From the NCBI GenBank assembly GCA_947561395.2, contig OX387191.1:34675439-34739438 (forward strand): a DNA stretch of 64,000 nucleotides, in the 5' to 3' direction. The position numbers and the translations under genes are program-made. The DNA is from Buxus sempervirens. Its lineage: Eukaryota; Streptophyta; Magnoliopsida; Buxales; Buxaceae. Below, in pieces: positions 12,317-25,044 of the stretch; positions within the stretch are counted from its first letter, which is position 1; each line of letters opens with the position of its first letter. The notes under the pieces are model-generated. The model did not search any database, was not told where the DNA came from, and saw nothing but the letters and a program-made list of their open reading frames with translations.

Positions 12317-14274
12317 AAAGAAAAAGGTTTAAAAGCGTATTTTCCATATAGTGCACATTTGTTGAAATGGTATTACAACAGTATGGTTCTGCGACCTATG
12401 TTACTCATAGTGCGGAAACTTGACGTCTTTGGCCATGAGAATAAAATCATTACCGCTGTATTTATATGCTTTCTCTTGAAAGAAAGACAACAATGGAGAA
12501 CTTGTAAAATGATATTGTGTTTTAGAATGTCTCTTTTTTTTTTTAATGTACATAATGTTTTTTACTATGTAAATTTTTGTTTCTTAATAATATAATGCAT
12601 GTACTCTTTTTAAAACTTAGAACTTTTTATGTCTATATTTTCCATTATTTTTTTTCTTTTTATCTTTCATAACCACGTATCACATGTAAATTTTTACGAA
12701 AGCTCATGAACCTTCATTACAACTACAATTAATGATTCCTCCTTGCAATGCCTTGTAACACTCTGGAATTTTGAGAAACTTTAATTAAGATTAATTAAAA
12801 TTATTAAAGAACAATAGAGGAAAAAAAAATTCATTTGGTTTCACTAATTCATTTGGTTATTGATTTAATGGGCTATTGGTTAATTTAGTGGGTTAAGGAG
12901 GATTGGTTCAATTTAAGTGAACCGGTTCAATGGTTCATTGGTTAAGAAAAAAAATAATAATAAAAAGATAAAGCCATTCACGATTTTTTTTTCATTTGTG
13001 CATTTGGGGGGTTTGGGGTTGTTAAGGGTTAGGAGAAATTGAGAGAACGAAAAACAAAAGGGAAGGAGGGAAATCGCAGAGAGAGAAGGGGAGGTTGCGG
13101 AGAAGAGGAAGGATGAAAGAGGAAGAATAAAGGGGTCGTGTACTTGAGGTGAGGGATTGAGCGGAAGAAAAAAAGAAACTGCAGAAGAAAAGGGCGATTG
13201 GGGTTTTTGGGGTGTTGGGTCGTCAAAGGTTTGCGGCAAAGCAGAAATCGAGTGGAAGAAAGAAGCCGTGGAGAGGAGGAGGAAGAAGGGAAAAGGAGAA
13301 AAGAGAAAAGAGAGGAAGAGAGGAGAGGTGGTCGTTCGTTGAGGGTTAACAGCACAAGGGGAAAAACGTGGGGAAGAAAGAAAGGAAGAAGAAGAAAGAA
13401 GAAAAGGGAGAAGAGAAGGGGGTTTTGGGCTATTGGAGTTTGGATTCGTTCATAGGTAAGTAGCATATAATTTCCGTTCGAATCGATTACTGTTTTGTTA
13501 TTTTTTTGATTTCTGTATGTTCGAACGATCACTGTTGGTTTTTCGATGGAGTTCTATTTGATCGATTCCTGTTAATTACCGTTCTAATGTTGTTTGTTAT
13601 CTTATGGTCTCGTTTATATTCTTGAGTATGATCGATTACTGTTACAAATAAACGTCCAAACCTAAACAGTCGAACACTCCCTGGATGGGTTCATTTGATT
13701 TCACCAAAATACAAATAAACGCAATGAACCAATTTTTATTGGGGGTTTGGGTCGTTTACTGAATGTTGTTTGATTCCTCTTATTTACTGAAGGTGTTTGG
13801 GTCATTGTTGAAGGTTGTTGGGTCTGAGAAACTAAATTGGTTTTGCTTGCCGTTTACACCGTTTCTGTATGGCTAGGTATCAGTAGCTATTTTTCCTTTA
13901 GTAGTTGAAGTTTATTTATAAGAAAGCAATCTATTGATCAATTGCTAGAGATGGATGTCAAAGAAAGAAAAAAACAAATTTCTGGTTTCTTGCTTTGCTA
14001 GGAAATTGTTAAATTTTTAGGAATTATAACTATACATGTTATTTTTATGTAGGTAACATGTGGTTTTGGATTAAGGGTTCAGATTGTATTTTTGATGGTT
14101 ATTTTCAGATTCTGGTTTCTTATAGCTGGAAATATAATTTGGGTGGAATTTAGTATTATTAGATTCTTTATGAGTTGTGGGATTACTCCATTTAATAGAT
14201 CTCTTTTGGAATTCCTAGTTCCACAACCTATTGGATAATTTGTTGGTTTGTTGAGGAAAAATCTAAGTTGGTTG

Positions 14275-15486
14275 TGTAAGTGTGAAAACTCACACTCCTT
14301 ATATGGCAAATGTTTGACAAATTATATCCTCTAATAATCTTCAAGATGTGCAGAATCAAAATATAAATTCTATGAATTTTTTAAAGAGGAAAGTGAGGCT
14401 GCCACACAGCTACCACGCCGCTGGTAGCTCAAGGAAATCTAAAAGAAGAACATTTCGTAAAGGCACTTGCAATGAAGAACGCCGCTGCCACTCCGCTGGT
14501 AGCGCATAAGTGAGATAGCACTTTGAAAGTAAAGCACACGTACCAGCTTCGTAAAGCGACGCCGACACGCCGCTGGTAGCGTAGAGCAAGATTGAAGATC
14601 TACAAATCAGCTGTGCACATGCCGCGTTCCCTCCCGCTAGCAGCTCGCTGGCAGCGCGCCCTTAACTGGGTCTTTTGGATTTGAGCGGGATTTGAGTTCG
14701 CTTCCAGCCGTCTACCCCGATCGCGCCACGACACCACCAGCGCTCGACGCGATCTGAGATTTCTTCTTTAAATAGACGAGCTGTATTCTTTTTGAAGTGA
14801 CTTTTTCTTTTGATTAATCTGTTGTGGATCTTGAGGTGTTCGAGATTCATTCAATTGATCTTTAGAGAGTCGGTGATCAAGTGAGGGGGAGATCTGAGAG
14901 AGATCACCTGGAATTGAAGTTAGAGGATTCTTCTTCGGTTCGGAACTTCACTTGATCGTGAGATCTCCTGGATTGGTGATCGACTTTGTTTGATGCATAG
15001 GTGGATTCCTATTGAATTGGATCATCTTAGTGGACTCTGAGGTGATTGTCACGATCTGGATTGATCGTGAATTGCAGCTTGTGGATTCAAGCTGTGTTGC
15101 AGTTCGTGGATTCGAACTGTGGATCTGAATTGATCGTCTCTTGCAGCTTGTGGATTCAAGCTGTGTTGCAGTTCGTGGATTCGAGCTGTGGATCTGGATA
15201 GATCGTGATTTGCAGCCTGTGGATTCAGGTTGTGCTACAGTTCGTGGATTCGAGCTGTGGATTGCTGTTGAGTGAGTTCAATTGTAAAGGTTAAGTGTGT
15301 TTCCCTTTGTAATTGACTTTCATTCAATAGTGGAGTTTCTAAGGGTTAGTCGCCTCATATAGACTCGAGGTTTTTCCTGGATCTGGATTCAGGTTTCCTC
15401 GTATAATCTCTGTGTGTTGTTTCCGCAGTGTTAAGTTTTTAATTGTTGTAGATCGTGGACCTTTAGAGTAGTCCTCTACTCTTTCA
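14275..15486 (+). mobile_element. LTR-like insertion (1.21 kb) inside solo LTR B, TSD GGTTG
   Basis: This block is absent from LTR A. It has TG..CA ends (TGTAAGTGTG to CTCTTTCA) and a perfect 5-bp duplication GGTTG at 14270-14274 and 15487-15491, so it behaves as a solo LTR of a different retrotransposon. Its 5' part repeats CGCTGGTAGC-type words at about 14417, 14491 and 14570. Its 3' part has a 69-bp repeat. It may be a copia-type LTR, but nothing in the sequence fixes the lineage. Confidence 0.75.
15063..15265 (+). repeat. 69-bp tandem repeat, three units
   Basis: Units start at 15063, 15132 and 15201. Each contains TTGCAGC(T/C)TGTGGATTCA followed by CAGTTCGTGGATTCGA. Each unit has two TGTGGATTC or CGTGGATTC half-repeats. 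It lies in the nested LTR. Confidence 0.8.
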
Positions 15487-17162
15487 GGTTGCATAGCAAT
15501 AATTTGAAGTTAAAAACATAGCAGCTCTTTGTTAGGCTGTCTTAAACCTGTGTAAGATTTCGGCGGATTGCGAAGGCTAGGAATCTTCGCGTAAAAATTT
15601 GTAATAGTATTCAAAAATTTAGTTTAGGGTATTTGTAGTTGCATGGAATTGGTTTGGGACCAATCGAAACGCGAGGTATTGCAAGAAAAATCATGAGAGC
15701 TTGATGGTTTCCGTCCATTTGATTTCGCGGCAGGTTATAACCACCTGCAGTAAAACAACCATAATTTATTGTAGGAAACTCCGATTTTAGCACTGTTTGT
15801 TGCGTTGGAAACTAGATTCATAGAGTTTTCCAACAGTGTATAGCACGCGTACCAATTCCTTATAGCTTAAATCAGGTTTAGCATATAAGTCACTAGTTAG
15901 AATTCAATTTGCAGAGTAATCGACAATTTCAAACCAACCGTGAATATTTTATAAAATTGGTTTATAAAATTATTTTATACCTTTAGTCGTTAATGATTTG
16001 GGTTGATAAAGTGATTCGCGAATTTGTAATTGGCAATTGAAGCTGAGGCTTCTTGTTAGATGAGAAAGGCAAATAAGCCTATGGCATCCCGAAAGGCAGA
16101 ATGGCCTAGGGATTTACGGTAAGTGAACAACAAGGTTCATTTGGTTTGAGTTATACTTTGGGCAGTTAATTTTTCAAGTTTTGTTTGGTAAAAATAATTG
16201 CATGGGTAATTCTTATACGAGTCTAGGCCGCATAAAAAGTCGTGGATCCACAGTCCGTCTAGATCGTGCATTAGTGTTGGCTTGTCGTGTTAATACCCCA
16301 GACCACTTGCGTACCACCGTGTGGGATCGGTGAGGCCTTCGTGTCGAATTGATGAGCTGCAGCGTGCTAGCCCATGCGTGGGTGCTCCACTCGTACGATG
16401 ACCGTGCGCGGCTTCGAAGGCGAGTAGTGAGGTGGCAAACCGGCTAAGGGTGGTTAACCCGATTTATAGACACGTTAATTCATGAATCTTGCACCCACTT
16501 TATTCTCTGAAATTATATTATTATGTGAATTGCTCTTTGATATATATGAATTACTCTTTGCATGATTTGCTGGAATTAATCGTATAATATGTAGCATGTT
16601 AATTTATTCATTGAAACTGTATAAACTGTTTATCCCATGCATTGTGCTACTTACTGAGACATTAGTCTCACGTGAGTTTTCGTTTTTACCGGTTTTGTTT
16701 TCAGATCCAGCGGGTGAGAAGCGTAGCGGGGCTGAAGTAGACGATTATCCCGAGTATAGGCTGAAGGACTACTTCTATCCGGGTTAGTGATAGAAAAGGC
16801 AAATTTTTTTGATAGTTGTTTATGTTTTTTTTTTGGAAACTGTACATATTGTAAATGAAGAGAGAGAGAGAGAGAGTGGGAACTTAGTGGACCTTACTTC
16901 ATCTGTAGATATTGATAGTTTAGTTTTTGAATGAAGATATAAACTGTGTTTATCAGGTAATGGTTTTGTGGTTTGAGGGCTTAGCCCATACGCGTATATA
17001 CAGACGTTATATAGCAGATTTTCCGAAAATTTTAGGATTAGATTATAATTGCTTTGGTTAGTTTCTTAAGTTAGTTTTCATCACACTTTGAGCCTAAGCT
17101 AGCGCCTGGGAGCCAATATAAACCCGATATGGGTGGACTTGGTTCCGGGGTGCTACATGCCT

Positions 17163-19362
17163 AGAACCAGTTAGTTAATTATTATATTCACTTAAAAACT
17201 AAACTGTTATAGTTCACTTGAATCGAAAATAATATTTTAAATTGAAATATTAATTACTTTGATGAAAATAGTTTGTACAAAACAATATTTACATGATTTA
17301 AATAACAATTCCAATGTCATGAACGCAAAACAATGTTCCAATAGTTCCAACTTTAAACTAATAGTTATAAAGATGAGCAAAGAACGAGGCACAAAAGAAC
17401 AAAATATAAAAGAGGAAATTAAATTTTAAGTGGTACTTTTAAAACATATTCAAGATTCAGTCATATTAATTTTAAGAATAAGTGATGACGGTTTACTGCT
17501 GTATGTAGAAGAGGAAATTGATTTTAAGTGATATTTATAAATATAATTAAGATTCAGTTCTATTAATTTAATGAGTAACCAAATCTGAGTTATTTTTAAA
17601 ATACAACAATTAAAATTAATTTCAAGTAGTTAAACTTAAAGGTAAATGAGCAACAGAGAATTAAATGCGCATTAACTGCGCACATTTAATGTTCTAACAA
17701 ATGCTTTTTTGTGTTATTTTTTAAAAATAACTCTGATTCAATAACTAAATTTTGGTAAAGTTGCAATTGTAATTATAACTGAATTAATATGACAAATTAA
17801 ATTATTATAATTAATAAAATTATACTGATTCTTAATTATGTTAAAAAAGTATAACTAATCCCATGTATCAATTTATGACTGAATTTGAATTATTTGGTAA
17901 CAGATAAAACAAAGGGTGATCTTTTAATGGGGTAAGGTACAACCCAAGAACTGCTTTTGAATGTAAATAGCGACATAGTTAGGGAGAAAAGTGGAAAAAA
18001 AATGTTAGAATGGCGTTGGTTTTCAGTGAACTGGTCTTGCATTTAATGCTTTCTTTTTTTGGTACGAAAGTGGTTTTTAGTTTAAGTTTTTATAAATAAC
18101 TATGATTCAGTTACCAAATTTTAGTAATTAAAAATTAATGTTGCTTTTTACAATACTCAGTAACAGTAGAACGGCATTGATTGACTAAATCATCAATTGT
18201 TATCAAAAATAAACTGATATACAAGTGTTTACCCAAAAAAAAGGGCCTGTTGTAGAATTCGCTTAAAGTGAACTGAGCTGACGTATTCACTTAAAGCCAT
18301 CTGATACAGGTCAGTGTAAATAGCGATGCATTTAAGGACAACAGTGAAAAAGAGACGTTAGAAAAGTCTAAATGGAAAAAAAATCAGGACAACGAAGGAC
18401 GAAGAGTTTCTTTTATAACAGGTAATAGAAATAGGTAATAGAAAAAGAGACACATAAATTCGAAATAAGATGTGAAAGCTGCACCATTAATTGCTACATT
18501 AAATCCGGTAGAATGGGGATATGACCCATTGATAGTTTTCTCAATTTTAGCTTTTGGAAGAGCCTATGATATAAATTATTGTGGTTATTTTTTATAGCAA
18601 AATCAACTCAAACCTGATTTATGATTTCCCAAACCCACCATTTAATGCTTTATTATATATGTGAGAGAGAGAGAGAGAGAGATAATTTGTATAGCGAAAA
18701 AACTTTCTTCCATCATAAAAAGAAAAAAGAAACGTAAAAATTGCATTTCCATCACCGGCCATTTTTGGAGAACAGTGAAAGTGGGACCAAACTGCGCACG
18801 CATAAGGAAATAGCAAGGAAAAAGTGGTTTAGTTATAATTTTTAAAAATAATCCAGATTCAGTCATCAAGTTCTTAATAATTGAGAGATAGTGATACTTA
18901 TAAAATAATAAAAATGTGTGACATTTTAATGTTTATAAAATTAAAGTTTATTTGATACATACCCTTAACATACTTGCAAACCATTTTTTTTAACAAACCA
19001 AATAAAAACCAAATAACAAAAGGTCTAAAATCTTTTGAATACATTTTTGGAAGAAATTCTTCATAAACAGTCTAAAAAAAAAAAATAAAAAAGAGTAAAA
19101 GAGAGCTCATTTTTATCTCCAAAATACTTCCTTTCCAGCATATATAAAAAGAAAAGCAAAGTTCACATAAAGATTGCATTCCATCGATCATGTTTAGAAA
19201 ATAATGCAAGTGGACCAAACCAAACTAAGCACCCGCTAAGAAAAAAACAAACTCCTAGAAAGAGGAATCTTTCCATATCTCCTTCTTTAATCTCCAAATT
19301 CGCCGTACATGAGAGCCTTCGTCAGTTCATCGATTAGTCAAGCTTGCATTTATTTATGATGA
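17163..19362. other. CNL upstream region, MITE-rich
   Basis: Degraded copies of the TTTTTAGTGATAC MITE family are seen at about 17390-17640, 18060-18230 and 18830-18960, in both orientations. A GA microsatellite lies at 18660-18682. A block with TGTAAATAGCGA is present at 17950 and again at 18310, pointing to a local duplication. No open frame here looks like a gene. Confidence 0.45.
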
Positions 19363-19530
19363 CTTTGGGCAGTGAACGGTATCTTTCTTCTTTACGGTTA
19401 CCAAAAAAACAAAAAAAAAAAAAATATATCTTCTTCTTTATGTCTCGTTGATGGTGCACGGGACCTCTTTGGGCAGTGAACGATTCTTTAAGTTTTGCTT
19501 TATGTCTCGTTGATGGTGCACGGGTTCTCT
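19363..19530 (+). repeat. Direct duplications just upstream of the CNL start
   Basis: CTTTGGGCAGTGAACG occurs at 19363 and 19467, and TGTCTCGTTGATGGTGCACG at 19441 and 19503. The spacings differ (104 and 62 bp), so a segment was duplicated with a loss. It lies 180-350 bp before the CNL start codon, in the probable promoter or 5' UTR. Confidence 0.7.
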
Positions 19531-19707
19531 TTCCGGAAGAAAGAAACTGGAGTAAGACTAAATTATTTGCTTTGAAGGTTCACTTGAAATTGTGACGAAG
19601 TTTACTGATCCTCTGATAAAACGAAACTTCATATACCAGGAATTGTTCTTCTTATCTCGTTTTTTCCTGCTTGCTGTGTATTTCGTTTTCTTTCTTGCGA
19701 AGAAAAA

Positions 19708-20203
19708 ATGTCTTTCGGAGAGCTATTTCTGAGTGCATCTCTTCAGGTGGCTTTGGATAGGATGGTCCCTCGTGAGTTCAAGAATTTCACATGCCTTGTT
19801 CAGGTGGATTCCGATCTCGAAAAGTTGGAGGATATGATATTGATGATTCGGGGTGTTCTCCATGACGCAGAACAGAAGCAGGTTAGAAACCCGGCAGTGA
19901 GAAAGTGGCTTGACAAACTCACACATCTTGCATATGACATCGACGACCTGTTGGACGAAGTTGCCACTGATGCTCGACGACTGAAACTGGAGGAAGAAAC
20001 CCAACCCCATAAAGATCAGGTTAGTAAACTTCTCGATTCACTTCGTAAATTTTGGTCTAAAGCAAAGCAAAGTGGTAAGATAAAGGAACTTACTGAGAGA
20101 CTAGATCAAGTAGCAAAACAGAGGCACGATCATGGTCTGAGCCAGGGTGTCGCAGAGAGTTCCATTCGTATCAGCGAAACACGACCGACTGGCTCTTTGG
20201 TAC
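19708..20203 (+). pseudogene. 5' part of a CNL resistance gene: coiled-coil (Rx-N) domain, cut off by a Pack-MULE
   Basis: CNL proteins are intracellular immune receptors; the N-terminal coiled coil signals while NB-ARC acts as a switch. This piece gives 165 codons of the CC domain: MSFGELFLSASLQV at the start, typical of the RPP13-like-1 group, then RGVLHDAEQKQ and an EDVID-like segment AYDIDDLLDEV. It runs in frame up to the Val codon at 20200-20202, after TGSLV, the linker that normally precedes NB-ARC. There the MULE begins at 20204. The last nine bases, CTTTGGTAC (20195-20203), reappear at 34349-34357 where the same frame continues. Past the junction translation would add MULE-coded residues and stop near 20307. 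As it stands only a CC-only protein could be made; whether it is expressed is unknown. Confidence 0.9.
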
Positions 20204-20581
20204 CAGTCGTTTTCCTCTACGAGGATTTCCTCTTTGGAATCCTCTTGGGAACGCCTGCGGACGACACGCGTCCCACCCGGATTTCTTCTCTTGATCAACG
20301 CTTTTAGCCGACTTGGGTTGTTTGAGCCGCGTTCGTCGTTTGTAGCCGCGTAGCCGCGTTTGAAAAGTCGAGCTTCATTCGTAAATTTCATTTTCCCTCT
20401 CTCAGTCTCGCAGCAAAGAGGAGACTCTCCGATTTCATTTTCCCTCTCTCAGTCGAGCTTCACTTGAGTAATAAGCCTTTCCGGTTCTGCAAGTGCTTAC
20501 GTGCTGTGGAGACGAAGATGTTCATCAAGCAGCTCCTTCGATCCAATCTTCGAACTCAGGTTTCAGTCTTCGATACCCGGA
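20204..20581 (+). repeat. Left TIR of the Pack-MULE, contains GABA-T exon 1
   Basis: Matches the reverse complement of 33971-34348 base for base in length (378 bp), with differences near 20251, 20281, 20286, 20305, 20312, 20321, 20411 and 20484. The outer part is MULE sequence; the inner part is the 5' UTR, start codon and exon 1 (20518-20559) of a GABA-transaminase gene plus 22 bases of intron. A 19-base word CATTTTCCCTCTCTCAGTC is repeated at about 20389 and 20438. Confidence 0.92.
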
Positions 20582-22532
20582 AATCTGTAAATTATGTAAT
20601 TGTCTCCGTTTTACTGTCTGGAGTTTCTTCAGAAACTTTGTCGTTATTGTACCCTTTAGAGTTTGGTGTGATGTTTTGGTTATGAGTTCTGTTTTGTTCT
20701 TCTAAACGCACTAATTCTTTCTCATCCTTTACTGGCGTTACTTTGATTTTAACTTCTAATCCCATGGTTTCTTAGTTGTTACAGGCGGTACAGTTTTGCA
20801 TGGGAGTCTTGTTCTGCATTTTCCTTTGTCATAAACTCTGGATAGTTTTGCTCCATCGATTGATTGAGTTTATAGCTTTTTTTGGGTCCAATTTAACAGA
20901 CCCAGATCCTTTTTTTCAGTTATTCTGATGTGCTGAGCTCATTGGATATTTGCAATTTAGAATCTGGAATTTGGTAGTAGAAAATTTAGATGGTAGGTTA
21001 ATACTTGCCTTGATTCATGATATGAATTCTTGTTCTGAAATAATAGATCATGTTCGTTTGGTGTTTTGAGAGTGCCATCATTATGATCATACAACAGAAA
21101 TGGCAACCAGGCCATTTAATTTGTTTCTCTGGTGGTCTATATTAGATTGGGGAAATTCATAGAAGTTCTATAATTCAAGTTACCTGATTTAAGAGACTGG
21201 TTAAATTAGATTGGTAACGCCCTGAGTGGCTTGAATCATTAAGTCAATGGATTGAATTTTGTAAGTAGATTGCAAGGGGAATAAATGTCAAAGCTTCTAA
21301 TCATATTTGGTCATCTGATTGAGGTGATATGAGTTTTAGTCTTCCTTGTTTTCTAGAAGGAGAATTGGTTTTTGCTTTATTTTATAACTTTCCATGGCAT
21401 TTAAGGTGGTTTTAGTTGAATCTAGGTAAATCATTTTGAGTTCTGTTAATAATAATTAAACGTGTAATTGAAGTTGAAACGTGTTAGTGTTTGATAAAGT
21501 TGAAAATATGTGATACCGAGGCCTGAGGTGTCCATTACCTATGGTGACACGAGAAATCCCTGGGATCAAAGACGCTATAATCATCTAGCACTGAACAGTA
21601 TATTATTCCATATTGTATGCGACATCTATTATTATAACTATCAAAGTAGTGAACAGCATGTTATTTAATGGTGTATGCGACATCATTAGAAGCAGATATA
21701 ATTTGAGTGCATGATATCTTCATGGTTTATTCAAGAAAGCTTTCTGTGTGATTTGTATTGTTTACAGAAGCCATTGATGGTTTTACGTAGATCCAATGCC
21801 TCCAATGTTTTTGCTTAGATGTTATATGTTGTTTTCTTTCACAGGTTGGTTCACATGTAAAGCATGCCTCAGTTTCAGGAATTCTCTGTGAACCTCTGCT
21901 CCAGGTTCCTTTTCTGTCTCGATGGAACAGTACAAAGGCCTCTCTACAAAAGGAAGATCCAGAAGGGAATGGGTATGGAACACATGTTTTTGGTCAATAC
22001 CTCCCGATTCTCTCTCCCCCCTTCTTTCTAATCATCATGTATGATTGTACCATGATTCTACGCAATGATCTAATTTTTTGTGTTCTATGTTCCTTGGTTA
22101 ATGAGTTATATTTGTCAGGTTCAAGGGACATGATATGCTGGCACCATTCACTGCTGGGTGGCATACTACTGACTTTAATCCTCTAGTTATTGAAAGGTCT
22201 CAGGTGATAATTTTTTCTTGGAAATATTTTAGAAATTTACAAACAGTAGTGAAAATCGAGAAGAAAATTCTGGGTTCAGGTTGAATGCACATCCATGTTT
22301 TATTCTGTTCATTTTTCCTTTCTCATTTATTTAGCACTAGGGGGAAGGGCCATTCTAGAGCTAAATTAATTTTTGGTCTTTTTTTCAGCATTCCTCTTCT
22401 AGGAAGCTGATTTGTGACTTAATCATGTGATGCCATCATATATTGATCACTTTGTGCAGGGTTGCTATGTATATGACGTCAATGGGAAGAAATATCTTGA
22501 TTCCCTTGCTGGTCTATGGTGCCTAGCATTAG
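20518..22532 (+). pseudogene. Captured GABA-transaminase fragment, exons 1-4
   Basis: Exons: 20518-20559 (ATG, 14 codons), 21845-21972, 22119-22203, 22460-22532. All junctions are GT..AG, phases agree and no stop interrupts the 109 codons. Exons 1, 3 and 4 have exactly the lengths of exons 1, 3 and 4 (42, 85, 73 nt) of the complete gene at 43562-50002; exon 2 is 9 nt shorter. The protein is a probable mitochondrial presequence followed by the fold-type I aminotransferase N-terminus ([20 protein letters not shown], then [20 protein letters not shown]). Exon 5 and later exons are missing, so no aminotransferase can be made. Exon 1 lies in the TIR. It is closer to an ordinary GABA-T than the divergent neighbour is, so the neighbour is unlikely to be the donor. 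Confidence 0.88.
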
Positions 22533-25040
22533 GTACTTGTCATATAGTATACAGTTTCCAATCCTTCCTTTTTTGCATTTATCTCTGTCTCTTGCTTATA
22601 AGTTCTGTTCTGCCTAGTTAATATGCACTTAAACCAAATTTTTTATACCTTAGTTCTTTTTTATTTTCCATTTTTTGGTAACTTATTGCTTTGAAATTTC
22701 ATTTTTCTTTGGTAGCTTATATGAAACCATTTCCTTTTTGTGCACTTTGGATATCAATGGATCACCTCTCCATGGGGATGACCCATGCTGGAGGAAACCT
22801 TGTCTTATGGGAATCATATGCTATGGGGAAGGTGGGGGGATCGACTATCCATCCCAGCTTATACCAATATCTAGTGTGACATATTTTTATAAGTAGAAAC
22901 TTATTGTTATCTGCAGCAATTGATGTATTTTATGTTGATAATTTAGAGGTGTAAAGTTGACTAAGGGATTTATACATTGTGAAAATTCTGGCTTAATGTT
23001 TCTTAGATGTGGAACCCCACCTTGAACCAAAAAATTTCTCTGTGTCCAAGTGTAAGGGGAAACATCACAAGTTGGTCTTATGCTTTATAGGTTGTAGTGA
23101 ACCCCTTGCCTCTATTAATGTACTTTTACACTTGGAATTGATGGTGAAAAAGATAAATATTATGTTGGACTTGAGTTGCTCTTCTAGCTCTGTTGTTAAG
23201 ATTCGGTTGTTACGAAGGTGAGAAAAGTTCCAGATTGCTAGGATGCTTGGCTTCAAAATTTAACATTCCCATGTGCTGTCATTGATCATATCATTTTCAC
23301 ATACTAAAGTAAAGCAATTTCCCTCTAATTTAAAGGAAGAGGATGGATTCATCTCAAGTTGAAATTTCCCATAGTTATGTCCTTTGTGAACCATATGATG
23401 TTAGTTTGTCTGTCTGCTACATGTAGAAAGTGAAAAGAGTGATTATGATAAGTTTTCTATGTAATGTCATTTCTGGAGAAACTAAGTACATTCTCCCTCT
23501 CCCTTCCCTTTCATTGGGGTGTTCATATTACTTAATTCTCATGATTGCTGTTGAGATCTTTATCTTAAAACAGTGTGAGGATTGAGCCTTTCCTTCTTCA
23601 TCAAGGATTGGAGACAAAGTGAAGGACATTAGATGGGATTCCTTAGTCGTGATTTGTGACGGGGAGATCTTGATTCAATGTTGGACACATGTGCCTTATA
23701 TTTGAGCTCATTGACCCCATCAAGCTTGATATTCATTCACAACCACCTAAGATAACGGTTTTCAAATAGGTGGGTAAGAATCCAACCCACGGTCATAGTC
23801 TGATGTTACCTCAAGATCCCATCTTTGCATTATAATTTACCCAAATAAATCATGTCCTCAATCCCAAGTAAGATGTAACTACCAAGTCCTCACTGTCTTG
23901 CACCCAATGTTTTTGTCAAACTTAAAACAAAGTGAAATATATAATTGACTTCATTATGCTGAGTTCCTGAGAGATGACAATGGCAGGTTGATTTGGATCT
24001 TCCTTGGTTTGTATTAGAAGGTTAGGCTTGAGTTTGTGGACAATGGTAAAAGTAACTGACTTGCTAAAGAGATCAGTTATGGTCTTCTCAATAAGCGTTG
24101 TACATACCATTGCAAGAGAATAGAGAGAGGATTATTTCTGGCAGATTGTGTTTTATACAATTCACTTGTATAACCCAAATAGACTTCATAGGTGATCTAA
24201 TATGTTTTTCCTGTGAACTAACATTCACTACCAACAGAGGTAGACAAACATGGCTGATTATTGAATTGTAGCTAAATACAAAGAAGGTTGGTGATTCATC
24301 CAATTAAATTGACGAAAGGTTTTACTCAGAAAATGAATTCAGAAAAAGTAAAAAGACGGTTTATACAGATCTGTGATCGTAGTATAATATTGAGATACTA
24401 GATTGGATTGGGAAAGCAATCAAGCGAGGACTAACTTTAATCAAGATTTCCAACAACATATCATCTTTCCTTTATATAGTAGGTGACAGAGGATTTGGGA
24501 AGAGATTACATGACAATGGCAAAAGATGAGATGTCCTAAAACATAAATCATTGTTTATCAAATCAAAATAATCACAAACCATATAAAAGTCATTCATGTA
24601 TATGAAATACCAAAATAACTGAGTACATGTAATGACCAAAATCCTAGGATGTACCATATAATTTTCTTACCGATTTGGGGCAATTTCTGCTTATTTATAA
24701 CCTCCTTCTACACTTTTGCTTCTTTTTTTTCTTCCTCCTCTATTCTTATGCTTCTCTTTCCGTTTTCAAATATTTTCTCTAGTTTCTGGATGTTATTCCT
24801 TATGTTTGTTTCCCTTTACAAATGCCTAAGTAGAACTTAACCTCAGTTCAGTTCAATGAAAGTAGCATGGTTGCATCACCTTGATCAATTTGAAATTAAG
24901 TTTTTGACTCCAGCTTTTTTTTTTCTCTTAAAAAATTATGTTCAAAAGATTGCTTTCCATTTTGGTTCTTGTAAGTATATTTTCCTCCATATTGGGTCCG
25001 TCTTTGTCCGATTGGTCAACTATAGATGTTCATTTTTCTC
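22533..25040. other. Pack-MULE interior without recognised gene
   Basis: About 2.5 kb after GABA-T exon 4. The first part may be captured intron. GABA-T exon 5 is not present. A few phrases look exon-like (22760-22880) but I could not tie them to any family. No repeat of note. Confidence 0.4.
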
Positions 25041-25044
25041 TCTT

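Larger units (their letters stand above)
12754..17157 (+). mobile_element. Solo LTR B (same family as A), TSD TGCCT, with a nested LTR-like insertion
   Basis: It starts TGTAACACTCTGGAATTTTG and ends CCGGGGTGCTACA, the same ends as LTR A, with a perfect 5-bp duplication TGCCT at 12749-12753 and 17158-17162. Long blocks match LTR A in order: a purine-rich 5' region, a CGAAGGCTAGGAATCTTCGC block (15572 and 5905), GAGTCTAGGCCG (16218), GGCAAACCGGCT (16434) and the AG microsatellite (16857). Without the 1,212-bp insertion at 14275-15486 it is about 3.19 kb, close to A. No internal region remains. A and B differ at many sites, so they are separate insertions. Confidence 0.88.

Noticed and set aside
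13029..13532. Long pyrimidine-coded frames (Leu/Ser/Phe-rich) and their purine-rich reverse frames
   Set aside because: They lie in the purine-rich start of solo LTR B and have a counterpart in LTR A (4662-4883); low-complexity composition explains them.
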